This document shows, piece after piece, positions 7,687-18,428 of a DNA stretch of 64,000 bases (position 1 is its first letter; each line of letters opens with the position of its first letter). Source of the stretch: a bacterium (GTDB lineage: Bacteria > Cyanobacteriota > Vampirovibrionia > Gastranaerophilales > Gastranaerophilaceae). The DNA lies in assembly GCA_017541465.1 (NCBI GenBank), contig JAFXYZ010000009.1, positions 1 to 64,000 of the forward strand. The letters run 5' to 3'. The notes beneath the pieces are model-generated. The model saw nothing but the letters and a program-made list of their open reading frames with translations. It was not told the origin of the DNA and did no database searches. The translations under genes and the position numbers were made by a program.

Positions 7687-7767
7687 GCTCTATCCTCTTT
7701 ATTTCCCTCTCTGCTGAGAGGGCATTTTCAATACCCCAGGAAATAGGTTAATAACCCGACACCTGAC

Positions 7768-10299
<2,532 letters not shown>

Positions 10300-10310
10300 T
10301 TATATCGCTG

Positions 10311-10339
10311 TTGCATACAGTTTTTGTTCATGATAATTT
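10311..10339 (+). promoter_or_regulatory. Predicted promoter of ispH-rpsA
   Basis: TTGCAT (10311-10316), 17-nt spacer, TAATTT (10334-10339), in the intergenic region between divergent gyrB and ispH. Confidence 0.45.
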
Positions 10340-10408
10340 TTAATTACAGCAATAATAGTGCAGAGCATAAATTTATTGCAAGTCTAAAGAAACGGAAGTA
10401 ACCAAACA

Positions 10409-11275
10409 CTGAGCAGAAATATAAAACTCGCTAAATATGCAGGCTTTTGTTACGGAGTCAAGCGGGCAGTCGAAACGGTTAAAAAACTAAAACTTGAAAA
10501 CAGTTCAAAAAATGTATGGGTTCTCGGCGAATTAATCCATAATTCGCATGTTATCAGTGAGCTCGAGGGAATGGGCATCAAAACGGTTGATGAATTGCCC
10601 GATAATGAAACAGGCGTGTGCGTAATAAGAAGCCACGGAGCTTCGCCCGAGGTATTGGAAAATGCCAAAAATAAAGGGTTTGAAGTTGTTGATTTAACCT
10701 GCCCCGACGTTAAGAAGGTTCAGCAAAAAGCAATCCAGCTTGCTCAGGAGGGCTTTTTGCTTTTGATTCTGGGCAAACCAGAACACCCTGAAGTTCTTGC
10801 TATCAAAGCAAATGCACAGTTATATTCCGACAAAGTATTTGTTATTCCCGATATTGAGACTTTAAAAAGTATTGAAAAAGAGATAAAAGAAAACAAAAGA
10901 GTGGGTGTAGTTATCCAGACAACCCAGAAAATAGAGTTTTTGCAGGAAACGGTCAATACGCTTCTTCCCCTTACGCAGGAATTAAAGGTATTTAATACCA
11001 TTTGCGCCTCGACCTCGATGAGACAAAGAGAGGCAAGAGAACTTGCCTTGAATTCAGATTTAGTCATTGTTGTAGGAAGTAAGAAGAGCGCAAACACGAC
11101 TCATTTGGCGGAAATTCTTTCACCTATTACAAAAACCATCCATATAGAAACCCAGGATGAGCTTAAAGATTATTCCGATTTAATCAAAAAATCAGAAAAC
11201 ATTGGTATAACGGCAGGAGCATCAACTCCCGATAACATCATAAAAAGCGTTATAGAAGAAATTGAAAAATACTAA
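10409..11275 (+). CDS. ispH: 4-hydroxy-3-methylbut-2-enyl diphosphate reductase (IspH/LytB), non-ATG start
   Basis: Last enzyme of the MEP pathway: it reduces HMBPP to IPP and DMAPP with a [4Fe-4S] cluster. The three cluster cysteines are present: AGFCYGVKRAV, DLTCPDV, and ICASTSMRQ. The first cysteine lies upstream of the first ATG of the frame (10571), so translation must start earlier. The frame is open from 10388 without any ATG, GTG or TTG before AKYAGFC. CTG 10409 (giving MSRNIKLAKYAGFC) with GGAAG 10 nt upstream is the best candidate; ATA 10421 is the alternative. This gives a normal 288 aa. It precedes rpsA by 18 nt. Confidence 0.93.
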   Translation: MSRNIKLAKYAGFCYGVKRAVETVKKLKLENSSKNVWVLGELIHNSHVISELEGMGIKTVDELPDNETGVCVIRSHGASPEVLENAKNKGFEVVDLTCPDVKKVQQKAIQLAQEGFLLLILGKPEHPEVLAIKANAQLYSDKVFVIPDIETLKSIEKEIKENKRVGVVIQTTQKIEFLQETVNTLLPLTQELKVFNTICASTSMRQREARELALNSDLVIVVGSKKSANTTHLAEILSPITKTIHIETQDELKDYSDLIKKSENIGITAGASTPDNIIKSVIEEIEKY

Positions 11276-11293
11276 AGAAAGGACATAAAAAAA

Positions 11294-12373
11294 ATGGCAA
11301 ACACAACAGCAAATGACGATTTCGTCAAACTTTTGGAAGAAAGCTACAGCTACAGTTTTTCAGTAGCTGACGTTATCAAAGGTATCGTCTTAAAAAAAGA
11401 AAATGACGGATATTTGGTTGACATCGGTGCTAAAACGGAAGCATTTTTGTCAAACAGAGAAATCACAAACAACCAGGTACAGGATAAAGACTATTCTCAG
11501 TACATCAACATCGGCGACATCAAAGAATTTTATATTCTGAGAGAAGAAGCAGATGACGAGGACGGCAGAATTGCACTTTCACTCAAAAGATTATCCTGCG
11601 CTAAGGCCTGGCAGGAGCTTCAAAATGCTAAATTCAACAACGAAACTATCAAAGTTAAAGTTGTTTCTATCGTCAGAGGCGGCGTAATCGTTGAAACTAA
11701 CGATTTAAGAGGATTTATCCCCGCAAGCCAGTTAAGAACAGCTGCACCTTTTGACAGCTTAATCGGACAGGAAATCGAGGTTAAAGTTCTCGAATCAGAC
11801 GCAAAACGCAACAAACTCATTATGTCACAAAGACAGGCAGTTGCAGAACAGAGAGAAGCGGTTGTTGATGAAGTTCTCTCAAAACTCGAACCCGACACTG
11901 TTGTTAAGGGTGAAGTAGTAAGAATAGCAGACTTTGGTGCATTTGTTGACATCAACGGTATAGACGGACTTCTTCCTATCTCTGAAATTTCATGGCAGAG
12001 AATTAAACACCCCTCTGATGTTATTTCACTCGGACAGGAAATTGAGGTTAAAATTCTCAAGATTGATACCGTTCTCAAGAGAATTTCTCTGAGTTTAAAG
12101 AGAATGGGCGATAATCCGTGGGAAGAAATCGAAAGCAAATTCGAGGAAGGACAGGTTATTAAAGGTACTGTTAATAAAGTAACTTCTTTTGGTGCTTTCA
12201 TTAACATTTTCCCGGGTGTTGAAGCATTATTGCCTTCAGCAGAAATGGAACCTCAGAATGCTAACCCGTTCCAAATCTACAATGTCGGTGATGAAATTGA
12301 AGTATTAATCAAAAAATTCACACCGCAGGAACACAGAATTGCATTGAGTGTAAAAGATTTACCGAAAGCATAG
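11294..12373 (+). CDS. rpsA: 30S ribosomal protein S1-like, four S1 domains
   Basis: RNA-binding protein that helps load mRNA on the 30S subunit. Four OB-fold S1 repeats are visible at about residues 22-90, 106-170, 190-258 and 275-345; the third is the most canonical (GEVVRIADFGAFVDINGIDGLLP...). It is shorter than the six-domain E. coli S1, like those of Cyanobacteria and Firmicutes. It is in the same frame as ispH with only one stop codon between them. In some Clostridia these two are fused in a single protein. GGA of aaaggac is the likely ribosome site. Confidence 0.93.
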   Translation: MANTTANDDFVKLLEESYSYSFSVADVIKGIVLKKENDGYLVDIGAKTEAFLSNREITNNQVQDKDYSQYINIGDIKEFYILREEADDEDGRIALSLKRLSCAKAWQELQNAKFNNETIKVKVVSIVRGGVIVETNDLRGFIPASQLRTAAPFDSLIGQEIEVKVLESDAKRNKLIMSQRQAVAEQREAVVDEVLSKLEPDTVVKGEVVRIADFGAFVDINGIDGLLPISEISWQRIKHPSDVISLGQEIEVKILKIDTVLKRISLSLKRMGDNPWEEIESKFEEGQVIKGTVNKVTSFGAFINIFPGVEALLPSAEMEPQNANPFQIYNVGDEIEVLIKKFTPQEHRIALSVKDLPKA

Positions 12374-12379
12374 CATTTT

Positions 12380-12403
12380 GGTGCGTCAAACGACGCACCC
12401 TAC
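12380..12403. repeat. Mini-palindrome family D, copy 4
   Basis: GGTGCGTC-AAA-CGACGCACC followed by the complement of the GTAGGGT head (ACCCTAC). Located just after rpsA. Confidence 0.7.
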
Positions 12404-12433
12404 ACGCTTTTTTGTAAAAAAGTAACCAAAGTC

Positions 12434-12455
12434 GTAGGGTAGACTTTAGTCTACC
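12434..12455. repeat. Mini-palindrome family D, copy 5
   Basis: GTAGGGTAGAC-TTTA-GTCTACC: the constant head on a stem different from copy 4, which lies only 30 nt away. The same stem recurs inverted at 17662-17683. Confidence 0.7.
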
Positions 12456-12470
12456 GAACATAAAATACAC

Positions 12471-12502
12471 AAAAAAATCCTCCGAGAAATCGGAGGATTT
12501 TT
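12471..12502. terminator. Bidirectional intrinsic terminator
   Basis: AAAAAAATCCTCCGA-GAAA-TCGGAGGATTTTT, strong stem with A/T runs, between convergent rpsA (+) and the hypothetical gene at 12512 (-). Confidence 0.9.
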
Positions 12503-12511
12503 GGTTCTTAA

Positions 12512-13060
12512 TTATTGTTTTACACCTGACGGTTTTGTACCGAGGAAATTATCTCCGTAGGTTCTTGCACTTTCACCGTTTAAGAGCAAAACAGCAGTTA
12601 AAATATCCTGAATATCTTTTTCTTCAGGAATTTTATCGCCTTTCAGGTTAAATTCAACTTCCTTACGGTTAATTGTTCCTTTAATAAGTTCCGTACCTCT
12701 AAAAATTGAGTTTTTTTCTAAATGCAAATTAAATTCGTTATTGCCATATCTGCCGACATAGTTATTGTTACTATAGTTAATGAAAATCGGAATATCTCCG
12801 ATAATACCTTTAGCCATACTTTTGCCTCTACCTTTAGAGAGGCTGACTATAATTTCGGAAGGACTTGTATTTAATTCTCCATAGAATTTATCATAGCGAT
12901 TAAGTCCGCCTTTATTCTTAAATTTCATATTTTCTGACATTCTACGGGAAAAAAGTAAAGTGTCGGTTATTATTTTAGTATCAAAAAAAGGACTTTTCCT
13001 TTTTTGTTTGGAAACCTCGGAACAATTAACTTCGCTAACTGCAGGGATAGAATTTATCAT
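12512..13060 (-). CDS. Hypothetical protein (182 aa)
   Basis: No family recognised. It has no signal peptide or membrane helix. The central part is rich in beta-prone and Asn/Gly segments (INYSNNNYVGRYGNNEFNLHLEKN) with repeated short strands (IIGDIPIFI; TELIKGTINRKEVEFNLKG), suggesting an all-beta fold. The C-terminal 40 residues contain a helix (DIQDILTAVLLLNGESARTYG). It is a lone gene whose upstream region (13061-13246) is AT-rich without recognisable elements beyond possible divergent promoters. Confidence 0.6.
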   Translation of the reverse strand: MINSIPAVSEVNCSEVSKQKRKSPFFDTKIITDTLLFSRRMSENMKFKNKGGLNRYDKFYGELNTSPSEIIVSLSKGRGKSMAKGIIGDIPIFINYSNNNYVGRYGNNEFNLHLEKNSIFRGTELIKGTINRKEVEFNLKGDKIPEEKDIQDILTAVLLLNGESARTYGDNFLGTKPSGVKQ

Positions 13061-13246
13061 TATTATTTTACTCCTTACCTTAAATAAGAATTTTTATACA
13101 AGAGGAAAAATACAAGTATTAATTTTTTTGCTATACACGTAACAAATTGTAATAACCTTAAAAATCAAATGGTATCGCGAAAGACAATAATATGAGATTT
13201 TTTGTTTTTATATATATAAGTTAAACAAATTTTCACAGAGGATAAA

Positions 13247-14968
13247 TTGATTAGGTTAAACAAAACTGCCCAATATCTGCTCGGGAATATTTTTCAGCAG
13301 GAACAGGCAACAGGAGAACAGAGCACTACTCCTGATGTTTCGTTGTTCTCTGAAATCCAAAATTTGTTCTCAGAGGGAATGACGGAAGAAAGTTTTATCA
13401 GTCAGTATAAAGCAATTATGTCAGGCTCTTTGTTTGCTTCTGAAGATAATAAATTATCCTTGTCCTCTGATGATTTAAAGAATATTGAAGATGTTGCAAA
13501 ACAATATTTTAAGTTTGTTGATAAAGACGGAAACGGAATTATTTCGGGCGATGAGGTCAAAGAAATAGCTTCAAGCGACGGGAATGAAGAGTCCATATCG
13601 GAGGAAGATATTAAAACTCTAACCTCAAATATCTTTACGGAAGAAACTCCCGAAACCGCACCTATCGAAGTATCAAAACCTACGCCGACAGTTTCGACCT
13701 ATAATCCCGGCAGCGGTTCATACAACCCCGGGGGAAGTCAAAAAACGCAGGGTGCAAGCGAAACAATGACGCTTGAACAGTTGCAGCAGCAAAAAACACA
13801 AAAACAAAACGAGCTAACAACTGCGCAGAGCAGTTTAAAATCAGTTTATGCGCAGGGGAATGAGAATGTAAATAGCGCAAGAGATAACTATAACAGCGCA
13901 GTTCAGAATGATGAAAGCATTTCAAAGGAACTGAAAGAACAAAATTCAAAGGTTCAGCAGGCTTATTCGGCGAAAGAAGCTGAACTCGGTGGCTTGAAAT
14001 CAAGCCTTGTTGATGTGAACGGAAATATATCAAATTATAACAGTATAATATCCGCTAAAAATTCTGATATTTCGGCGTTAAAATCCGCCTTGAGTAATAT
14101 TGACGAGTCAAAAGATGACGGGGCACAAAAGAAAACTGAAATTCAGAGCAAAATAACTCAGGCGGAAGCAGAGCTTAAAGATGCGCAGGATAAATTAAAA
14201 GAAGCAGAAACGCAAAAAACTGAACTTGAGGGCAAAATCACAACTGCACAATCTGAACTTACGGAACTCGGAACTCAAAAGAGCGAAGTAGAAAGCCTGA
14301 TTGCAAGCTCGGGAAGTGATGAAACAAAGAAAGCACTCGAAGCATACCAAAGCGCACAAACAGAAGCAGATAAGGCAGTAAAAACCGCTGAAGCAAACAT
14401 TGTGACTTTGCAGGGCGAAGTTGATAAACTCGATAAACAAATTAACGACAAGAATGCAAGCAAAATTCAGACGGATTACAGACAGACTAAATTAGACAAA
14501 ACATATACTTTAAACGGCGAAGAATATCTGAGTTTGTTGTCACAGGACGAACTTGACGCTTTTCTGAAGGGTGAATACAGCAGAGGAAACTATAACCACG
14601 ACAGTAATTGTTTGGATATGTCCTATGTATATTCAAAAGACCTTATGAAGCAGCTCGGTATTTCAGGCTCCTGCACGGACTTTATCAATGACGACCAAGC
14701 ATCTGTTGAGGAAAAGGCAAGACAGGCACTTGATAACGGCTATCCTGTTATTATGCATGTCAGCACACAAAGAGGAACAAGACATTTTGCAACGGCAGTA
14801 GGTTACAGAGTAACAAATGAAGGCAAACTCGTATTCCTGCTCGCAGATAATGTACAGGGAGTAGGGATAACAGCCTGCGGCGAGGGTGAAAGACGCCACA
14901 TGATAACAGGGTACTCAACACCCTATAAAAACCAAAACTACGGCTTCAGATGTATGGTTTATGGTTAA
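13247..14968 (+). CDS. EF-hand, coiled-coil protein with C-terminal C39-like cysteine peptidase domain
   Basis: A 573-aa protein built like that at 60960-62930. Residues ~85-105 carry a Ca-binding loop (DKDGNGIISGDEV). A Pro/Gly linker (YNPGSGSYNPGG) leads to a long coiled coil (~175-405) rich in Gln, Lys and Glu. The C-terminal 150 residues contain an NCLDMSYVYSK helix and a HFATAVGYR strand with a following ADN, giving Cys, His and Asn spaced like papain/C39 folds. No signal peptide. The TTG start is supported by AGAGGA five to six nt upstream; no better start exists. Substrate unknown; peptidase role is inference. Confidence 0.75.
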   Translation: MIRLNKTAQYLLGNIFQQEQATGEQSTTPDVSLFSEIQNLFSEGMTEESFISQYKAIMSGSLFASEDNKLSLSSDDLKNIEDVAKQYFKFVDKDGNGIISGDEVKEIASSDGNEESISEEDIKTLTSNIFTEETPETAPIEVSKPTPTVSTYNPGSGSYNPGGSQKTQGASETMTLEQLQQQKTQKQNELTTAQSSLKSVYAQGNENVNSARDNYNSAVQNDESISKELKEQNSKVQQAYSAKEAELGGLKSSLVDVNGNISNYNSIISAKNSDISALKSALSNIDESKDDGAQKKTEIQSKITQAEAELKDAQDKLKEAETQKTELEGKITTAQSELTELGTQKSEVESLIASSGSDETKKALEAYQSAQTEADKAVKTAEANIVTLQGEVDKLDKQINDKNASKIQTDYRQTKLDKTYTLNGEEYLSLLSQDELDAFLKGEYSRGNYNHDSNCLDMSYVYSKDLMKQLGISGSCTDFINDDQASVEEKARQALDNGYPVIMHVSTQRGTRHFATAVGYRVTNEGKLVFLLADNVQGVGITACGEGERRHMITGYSTPYKNQNYGFRCMVYG

Positions 14969-15008
14969 AAATTAAATTTGTCAGGCACCCCTGACCTTGT
15001 AACTTTCA

Positions 15009-15017
15009 TGTTATAAT
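15009..15017 (+). promoter_or_regulatory. Extended -10 promoter 6 nt upstream of yidD start
   Basis: TGTTATAAT (TGn plus TATAAT at 15012-15017), followed by only 6 nt before ATG 15024. Transcription starting about 7 nt after the -10 box would begin at the start codon (leaderless mRNA). Confidence 0.6.
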
Positions 15018-15023
15018 AATTAC

Positions 15024-15233
15024 ATGTTAAAGAAATTTGTTTTATTTTTAATCGGGATATATCAAAAAATATCGAAATACACTCCAAAGGTATGCCGTTT
15101 TTATCCGACCTGCTCTGAGTATATGAGACAAGCCATCATCAAGTATGGTTTAATCAAAGGGGGATTTTTGGGGATAAAGCGAATTCTAAGGTGCCATCCT
15201 CTCAACGAAGGCGGATATGACCCCGTTCCGTAG
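15024..15233 (+). CDS. yidD: Membrane protein insertion efficiency factor YidD
   Basis: Small membrane-associated protein that assists YidC-dependent insertion. The family signature is complete: an amphipathic N-terminus ([18 protein letters not shown]), the [15 protein letters not shown] box with its conserved cysteines, [14 protein letters not shown], and GGYDPVP at the C-terminus. The length of 69 aa is typical. There is no ribosome site; the promoter position predicts a leaderless transcript. It stands alone here, not in the usual rpmH-rnpA-yidC context. Confidence 0.95.
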   Translation: MLKKFVLFLIGIYQKISKYTPKVCRFYPTCSEYMRQAIIKYGLIKGGFLGIKRILRCHPLNEGGYDPVP

Positions 15234-15251
15234 TATTCCTTAGTAATTGTT

Positions 15252-15287
15252 CTCCCTCCCTGGACGGGGAGGGTTGGGGTGGGGTGA
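15252..15287. repeat. Repeat family C (ctccctccctggacggggag...)
   Basis: Palindromic CTCCC-tccctgga-cGGGGAGGG followed by ttggggtggggtga. A second copy (19071-19103) lies inside the leader of the minus-strand prepilin. This one abuts the thrC stop codon. Confidence 0.75.
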
Positions 15288-16355
15288 TTAAAATTTCATC
15301 ACCTTAATTATCTCATCGAGTTTGGCATCGGTCTTTTTAACCTCGCTCTGGGAGTATTTTATGGCGCTGTCAGGATCTTTCAAACCGTTGCCCGTCAAAA
15401 TGCAGACAAGTTTCTTGTTTTCTTCGATTAACCCGAGTTTTTGAGCCTTTATAACCCCTGCAACGGAAGCACAGGAGGCGGGTTCTGCGAAAATACCTTC
15501 GGTTGAGGCTAAAAGTTTATAAGCATAAATGATTTCGTCATCAGTAACATAATTGATAATGCCTTTTGATAAATCTCTTGCTCTCTCTGCCTGTTTCCAG
15601 CTTGCAGGGTTGCCTATCCTTATTGCCGTTGCTATGGTTTCGGGTTTATAAATTCTTTCGCCCTTAACAATAGCGGCTGCGCCTTCTGCCTCAAACCCCA
15701 TCATCTTAGGAAGATGAGAAGATTTTTTGAGTGCATAAAATTCTTCATACCCTTTAAAGTATGCGGTTATATTTCCTGCATTTCCAACGGGGATAAAGTG
15801 ATAATCAGGCGCATCACCAAGCGCTTCAATGATTTCAAAAGCACCTGTTTTCTGTCCTTCAATTCTGAAAGGGTTAACTGAGTTAACGAGAGTTATCGGA
15901 TAATTTTTTGAAATTTCAATAACCATCTCGAGCGCTTCATCAAAATTGCCTTTGATAGCGATGATTTCAGCCCCGTACATCATCGCCTGAGAGAGTTTTC
16001 CCAAAGCGATATAACCGTCAGGAATTAAAACATAGGCTCTCATCCCTGCTTTTGCAGCATAAGCGGCAGCGGCGGCGCTTGTATTTCCCGTTGAAGCGCA
16101 GATAACAGCCTGAGAGCCGTCCTCTTTTGCTTTGGAAACCGCCATTGTCATACCCCTGTCTTTAAAACTTCCCGTAGGGTTCAAACCTTCGTATTTGAGA
16201 TAAATTTCACAATTCAGCCCGATTTTTTTCGCGAGATTTTCAGCTTTTATTAAAGGTGTGTTACCTTCATTCAAAGTAATAACGGGTGTTTTGTCCGAAA
16301 CCGGCAAAAATTCTCTGTATTTATTTATTAATCCCTGATACATTTTTAACCTCAA
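15288..16355 (-). CDS. thrC: Threonine synthase
   Basis: PLP enzyme converting O-phosphohomoserine to threonine. The PLP lysine motif is clear ([16 protein letters not shown], near residues 60-75), as are the phosphate-binding GNAGN loop and the [18 protein letters not shown] segment. It is 355 aa, the short class of bacterial threonine synthases. Its ATG overlaps the hom stop by 4 bp (ATGA), giving translational coupling in a hom-thrC operon. Together with hom it supplies two steps from aspartate semialdehyde to threonine; thrB is not in the window. Confidence 0.95.
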   Translation of the reverse strand: MRLKMYQGLINKYREFLPVSDKTPVITLNEGNTPLIKAENLAKKIGLNCEIYLKYEGLNPTGSFKDRGMTMAVSKAKEDGSQAVICASTGNTSAAAAAYAAKAGMRAYVLIPDGYIALGKLSQAMMYGAEIIAIKGNFDEALEMVIEISKNYPITLVNSVNPFRIEGQKTGAFEIIEALGDAPDYHFIPVGNAGNITAYFKGYEEFYALKKSSHLPKMMGFEAEGAAAIVKGERIYKPETIATAIRIGNPASWKQAERARDLSKGIINYVTDDEIIYAYKLLASTEGIFAEPASCASVAGVIKAQKLGLIEENKKLVCILTGNGLKDPDSAIKYSQSEVKKTDAKLDEIIKVMKF

Positions 16356-17620
16356 TTCATAACTCTGATTAAACTGTTTATTTCTTTTATGCAGTCAGAT
16401 TTAATAAGTTCTCTGAGTGCGTTTTGGACATCCTGCTCTTTAGAAGTCTCTGTAATGACAACGATTTCTGCGGTGTTGTCGTCGTTTGTTCCCTTCTGCA
16501 TAACGACAGAGAGGTTTATGTTGTTCCTTCCGCAGATAGTACCGATAACACCTATCGCACCGGGGTTATTGCTCGCCGTCAGTGAAATATAATATTCGTT
16601 ATAGGTTTCGTTAATATCCACCTGAACGGCAGATTCTTCGTGCTTGCACCTCATCAGAGGAAGGGGATAGGAAGAATATTTGAGTTCGGTCGCAAGGTCT
16701 AAAATATCACCGACAACAGAACTTGCAGTAGGCATTTCACCTGCGCCCGCTCCCGTAAATACGACTTCGCCGACAGGAAAACCTTTTAAAAGAATTGAAT
16801 TTGTTACACCGTTTATGTTTGCTAACAGTTTATCGGCCTTAACAAACATCGGATGTACCCTCAAATCAAGCCCCTGGGCGATTTCTCTTGCAAGCGCTAT
16901 AAGTTTTATCCTATAGCCGAGCTCTTTTGCAGTCAGAATATCCTCTTTTCTGATTTTGGTTATTCCTTCTCTGTATATCTTTTTATAGTCAACTCTCTTG
17001 TTAAACGAAATAGCAGAAAGAATTGCGAGTTTATAAACAGCGTCAAATCCTTCAACATCGCCCGTAGGATCGGTTTCTGCATACCCTAATTCAGTCGCTT
17101 CTTTTAAAGCCTGCTCATAAGATATTCCGTCCTCGGTCATCTTTGTTAAAATATAATTTGTTGTTCCGTTTACAATACCCGCAAGCTGTTCAACCTTATT
17201 GGCCCCGAGAATTGTTTTAACGGGCATGATAATCGGAATACCTCCTGCAACCGCAGCTTCATAGAGAATAACAACGTTCTTTTCCTTTGCGCTCTCAAAC
17301 AACTCTCTGCCGTGCTTTGCCAAAAGTTCTTTATTCGCGGTAACAATATGTTTTCCGTTGTTTATTGCGGTTTTCAGAAGTTCAAAGGTCGGCTCGACAC
17401 CGCCCATAACCTCGACAACAACATCAATATCGGGGTTATTCACAATTTCAAACGGGTTATCCGTCAGAATAGACTCGTCCAGCCCTTCAATGTTGCGCTT
17501 TTTATTGATGTTTTTAACAGCTATTTTTAAAGTCTTTATCTGAGGGAACTTACCCAAAATCTTAAAAACACCCGTTCCGACAGTACCCAGCCCGATAATA
17601 CCTACGTTAATTTCTTTCAT
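16352..17620 (-). CDS. hom: Homoserine dehydrogenase
   Basis: Reduces aspartate semialdehyde to homoserine. The N-terminal Rossmann motif is [13 protein letters not shown] (residues 8-20). The catalytic domain includes [10 protein letters not shown] and the [12 protein letters not shown] segment. A C-terminal ACT domain (~350-422; [19 protein letters not shown]) is the usual site of threonine feedback. At 422 aa it is the monofunctional type. First gene of the hom-thrC unit; the upstream region holds family D repeats but no obvious attenuator. Confidence 0.95.
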   Translation of the reverse strand: MKEINVGIIGLGTVGTGVFKILGKFPQIKTLKIAVKNINKKRNIEGLDESILTDNPFEIVNNPDIDVVVEVMGGVEPTFELLKTAINNGKHIVTANKELLAKHGRELFESAKEKNVVILYEAAVAGGIPIIMPVKTILGANKVEQLAGIVNGTTNYILTKMTEDGISYEQALKEATELGYAETDPTGDVEGFDAVYKLAILSAISFNKRVDYKKIYREGITKIRKEDILTAKELGYRIKLIALAREIAQGLDLRVHPMFVKADKLLANINGVTNSILLKGFPVGEVVFTGAGAGEMPTASSVVGDILDLATELKYSSYPLPLMRCKHEESAVQVDINETYNEYYISLTASNNPGAIGVIGTICGRNNINLSVVMQKGTNDDNTAEIVVITETSKEQDVQNALRELIKSDCIKEINSLIRVMN

Positions 17621-17920
17621 GCCTGCTCCGATTTTATATTATTTTATGATATTTTATGTTTGGTAGACTAAAGTCTACCCTACAAGTCTACCCTACGGTC
17701 AACCCTGCAAGTCTATCCTGCATGCCCGATTTATTTTTTAATTTTTTTCGTTTTTAATAATATCACAAATATAAAAATTTGTCTGAAATTCTTTTATTAT
17801 TTGAAGTTTGCGCAATAGTTAAGATATGTAACAAAATGAACACTTTCTGAATTTGAGGGTAAAAAATTGTTTTTATAAAGATGTAACAGGTAAAGCACGA
17901 AGATATTCAAAGGAGCAAGT
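17621..17920. other. Intergenic region with repeats and divergent promoters, no gene
   Basis: About 300 bp without a gene. It holds a family D palindrome (17662-17683), then a run of degenerate 12-13-mers (aagtctaccctac / ggtcaaccctgc / aagtctatcctgc) to about 17722, an AT-rich stretch, and a TTTTATAAAG-type -10 near 17873 ahead of the tandem-repeat gene. Confidence 0.6.
17662..17683. repeat. Mini-palindrome family D, copy 6, followed by degenerate tandem units
   Basis: GGTAGAC-TAAA-GTCTACCCTAC, then partial copies of its right arm (AGTCTACCCTAC, GTCAACCCTGC, AGTCTATCCTGC) in tandem to about 17722. Confidence 0.65.
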
Positions 17921-18328
17921 ATGAATCTCACATTAGGTTCAAACACAACTTCATCATCAAATCAGGGTTATCAAATATTCTCAAGCAACGATAACTCAAA
18001 CTCCACACAAATTTTTGTTGCTCCGTCAGGAAACAATTTTGGTGGTGAGTCAGCAGGTTCTGTAGCCTTCGGTGGCGAATCAGCTGGTTCTGTTGCATTT
18101 GGTGGTGAATCGGCAGGCTCCGTTGCCTTCGGCGGAGAATCAGCAGGTTCTATCGCATTTGGCGGTGAATCAGCGGGTTCAATTGCCTTCGGTGGCGAAT
18201 CGGCAGGCTCTATCGCTGCTATGAGTAATGTATTCAGCGCAATTTCAAGCTTTGGTTCATTTGGCGGTTCATTCGGCGGTGTTTCATCAGTTTCCTCCTG
18301 CGGTTCTTGCTGCTCATTCGTTGCATAA
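17921..18328 (+). CDS. Decapeptide tandem-repeat protein (GGESAGSVAF)
   Basis: A 135-aa protein of unknown family. A Ser/Asn-rich N-terminus (residues 1-40) leads into six perfect or near-perfect decapeptides GGESAGS[VI]A[FA] (residues 41-100; DNA 18041-18220, 30-bp units). Then comes a Gly/Ser/Phe-rich segment (FGSFGGSFGGVSS) and a Cys-rich end (SSCGSCCSFVA). The units differ at many third codon positions yet encode nearly the same peptide, so the peptide is under selection. A strong AAAGGAG ribosome site supports expression. No signal peptide. It could be a structural repeat protein or a multi-core peptide precursor; no modifying enzyme is adjacent. Confidence 0.8.
   Translation: MNLTLGSNTTSSSNQGYQIFSSNDNSNSTQIFVAPSGNNFGGESAGSVAFGGESAGSVAFGGESAGSVAFGGESAGSIAFGGESAGSIAFGGESAGSIAAMSNVFSAISSFGSFGGSFGGVSSVSSCGSCCSFVA
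18041..18220 (+). repeat. Six 30-bp coding tandem repeats
   Basis: Units begin at 18041, 18071, 18101, 18131, 18161 and 18191, each encoding GGESAGS[VI]A[FA]. Substitutions between units are mostly synonymous; the only amino acid changes are V/I in three units and a final F to A. Confidence 0.95.
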
Positions 18329-18350
18329 TAACTAGGATAATAAATATAAA

Positions 18351-18380
18351 AAAAATCCCCGACAAAATCGGGGATTTTTT
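18351..18380. terminator. Bidirectional intrinsic terminator
   Basis: AAAAATCCCCGA-CAAAA-TCGGGGATTTTTT, between the tandem-repeat gene (+) and the prepilin (-). A family D palindrome follows at 18390. Confidence 0.9.
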
Positions 18381-18389
18381 ATTATTGTT

Positions 18390-18413
18390 GTCGGGCAAGA
18401 ATGCCCAAATTAC
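18390..18413. repeat. Mini-palindrome family D, copy 7
   Basis: GTCGGGCA-AGAA-TGCCCAAATTAC, 9 nt after a terminator, the same terminator-plus-palindrome arrangement as at 19757 and 20534. Confidence 0.7.
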
Positions 18414-18428
18414 GATTATTATTTGATA

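Noticed and set aside
7704-7721. CCCTCTC / GAGAGGG hairpin after gyrB as a terminator
   Set aside because: It has no T run on the minus strand; it may be a processing hairpin but does not meet intrinsic terminator criteria.
13402-14463. Several open frames opposite the 13.2-kb coiled-coil protein
   Set aside because: They are antisense shadows of a repetitive coiled-coil frame with no ribosome sites.
18041-18220. Regular 30-bp repeats as a CRISPR array
   Set aside because: There are no spacers; the units are contiguous and encode a peptide under a strong ribosome site.
17921-18328. Repeated GESAG as esterase active sites
   Set aside because: The GxSxG-like GGESAGS resembles the nucleophile elbow of carboxylesterases, but no hydrolase fold, His or Asp context exists. 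The likeness is compositional.
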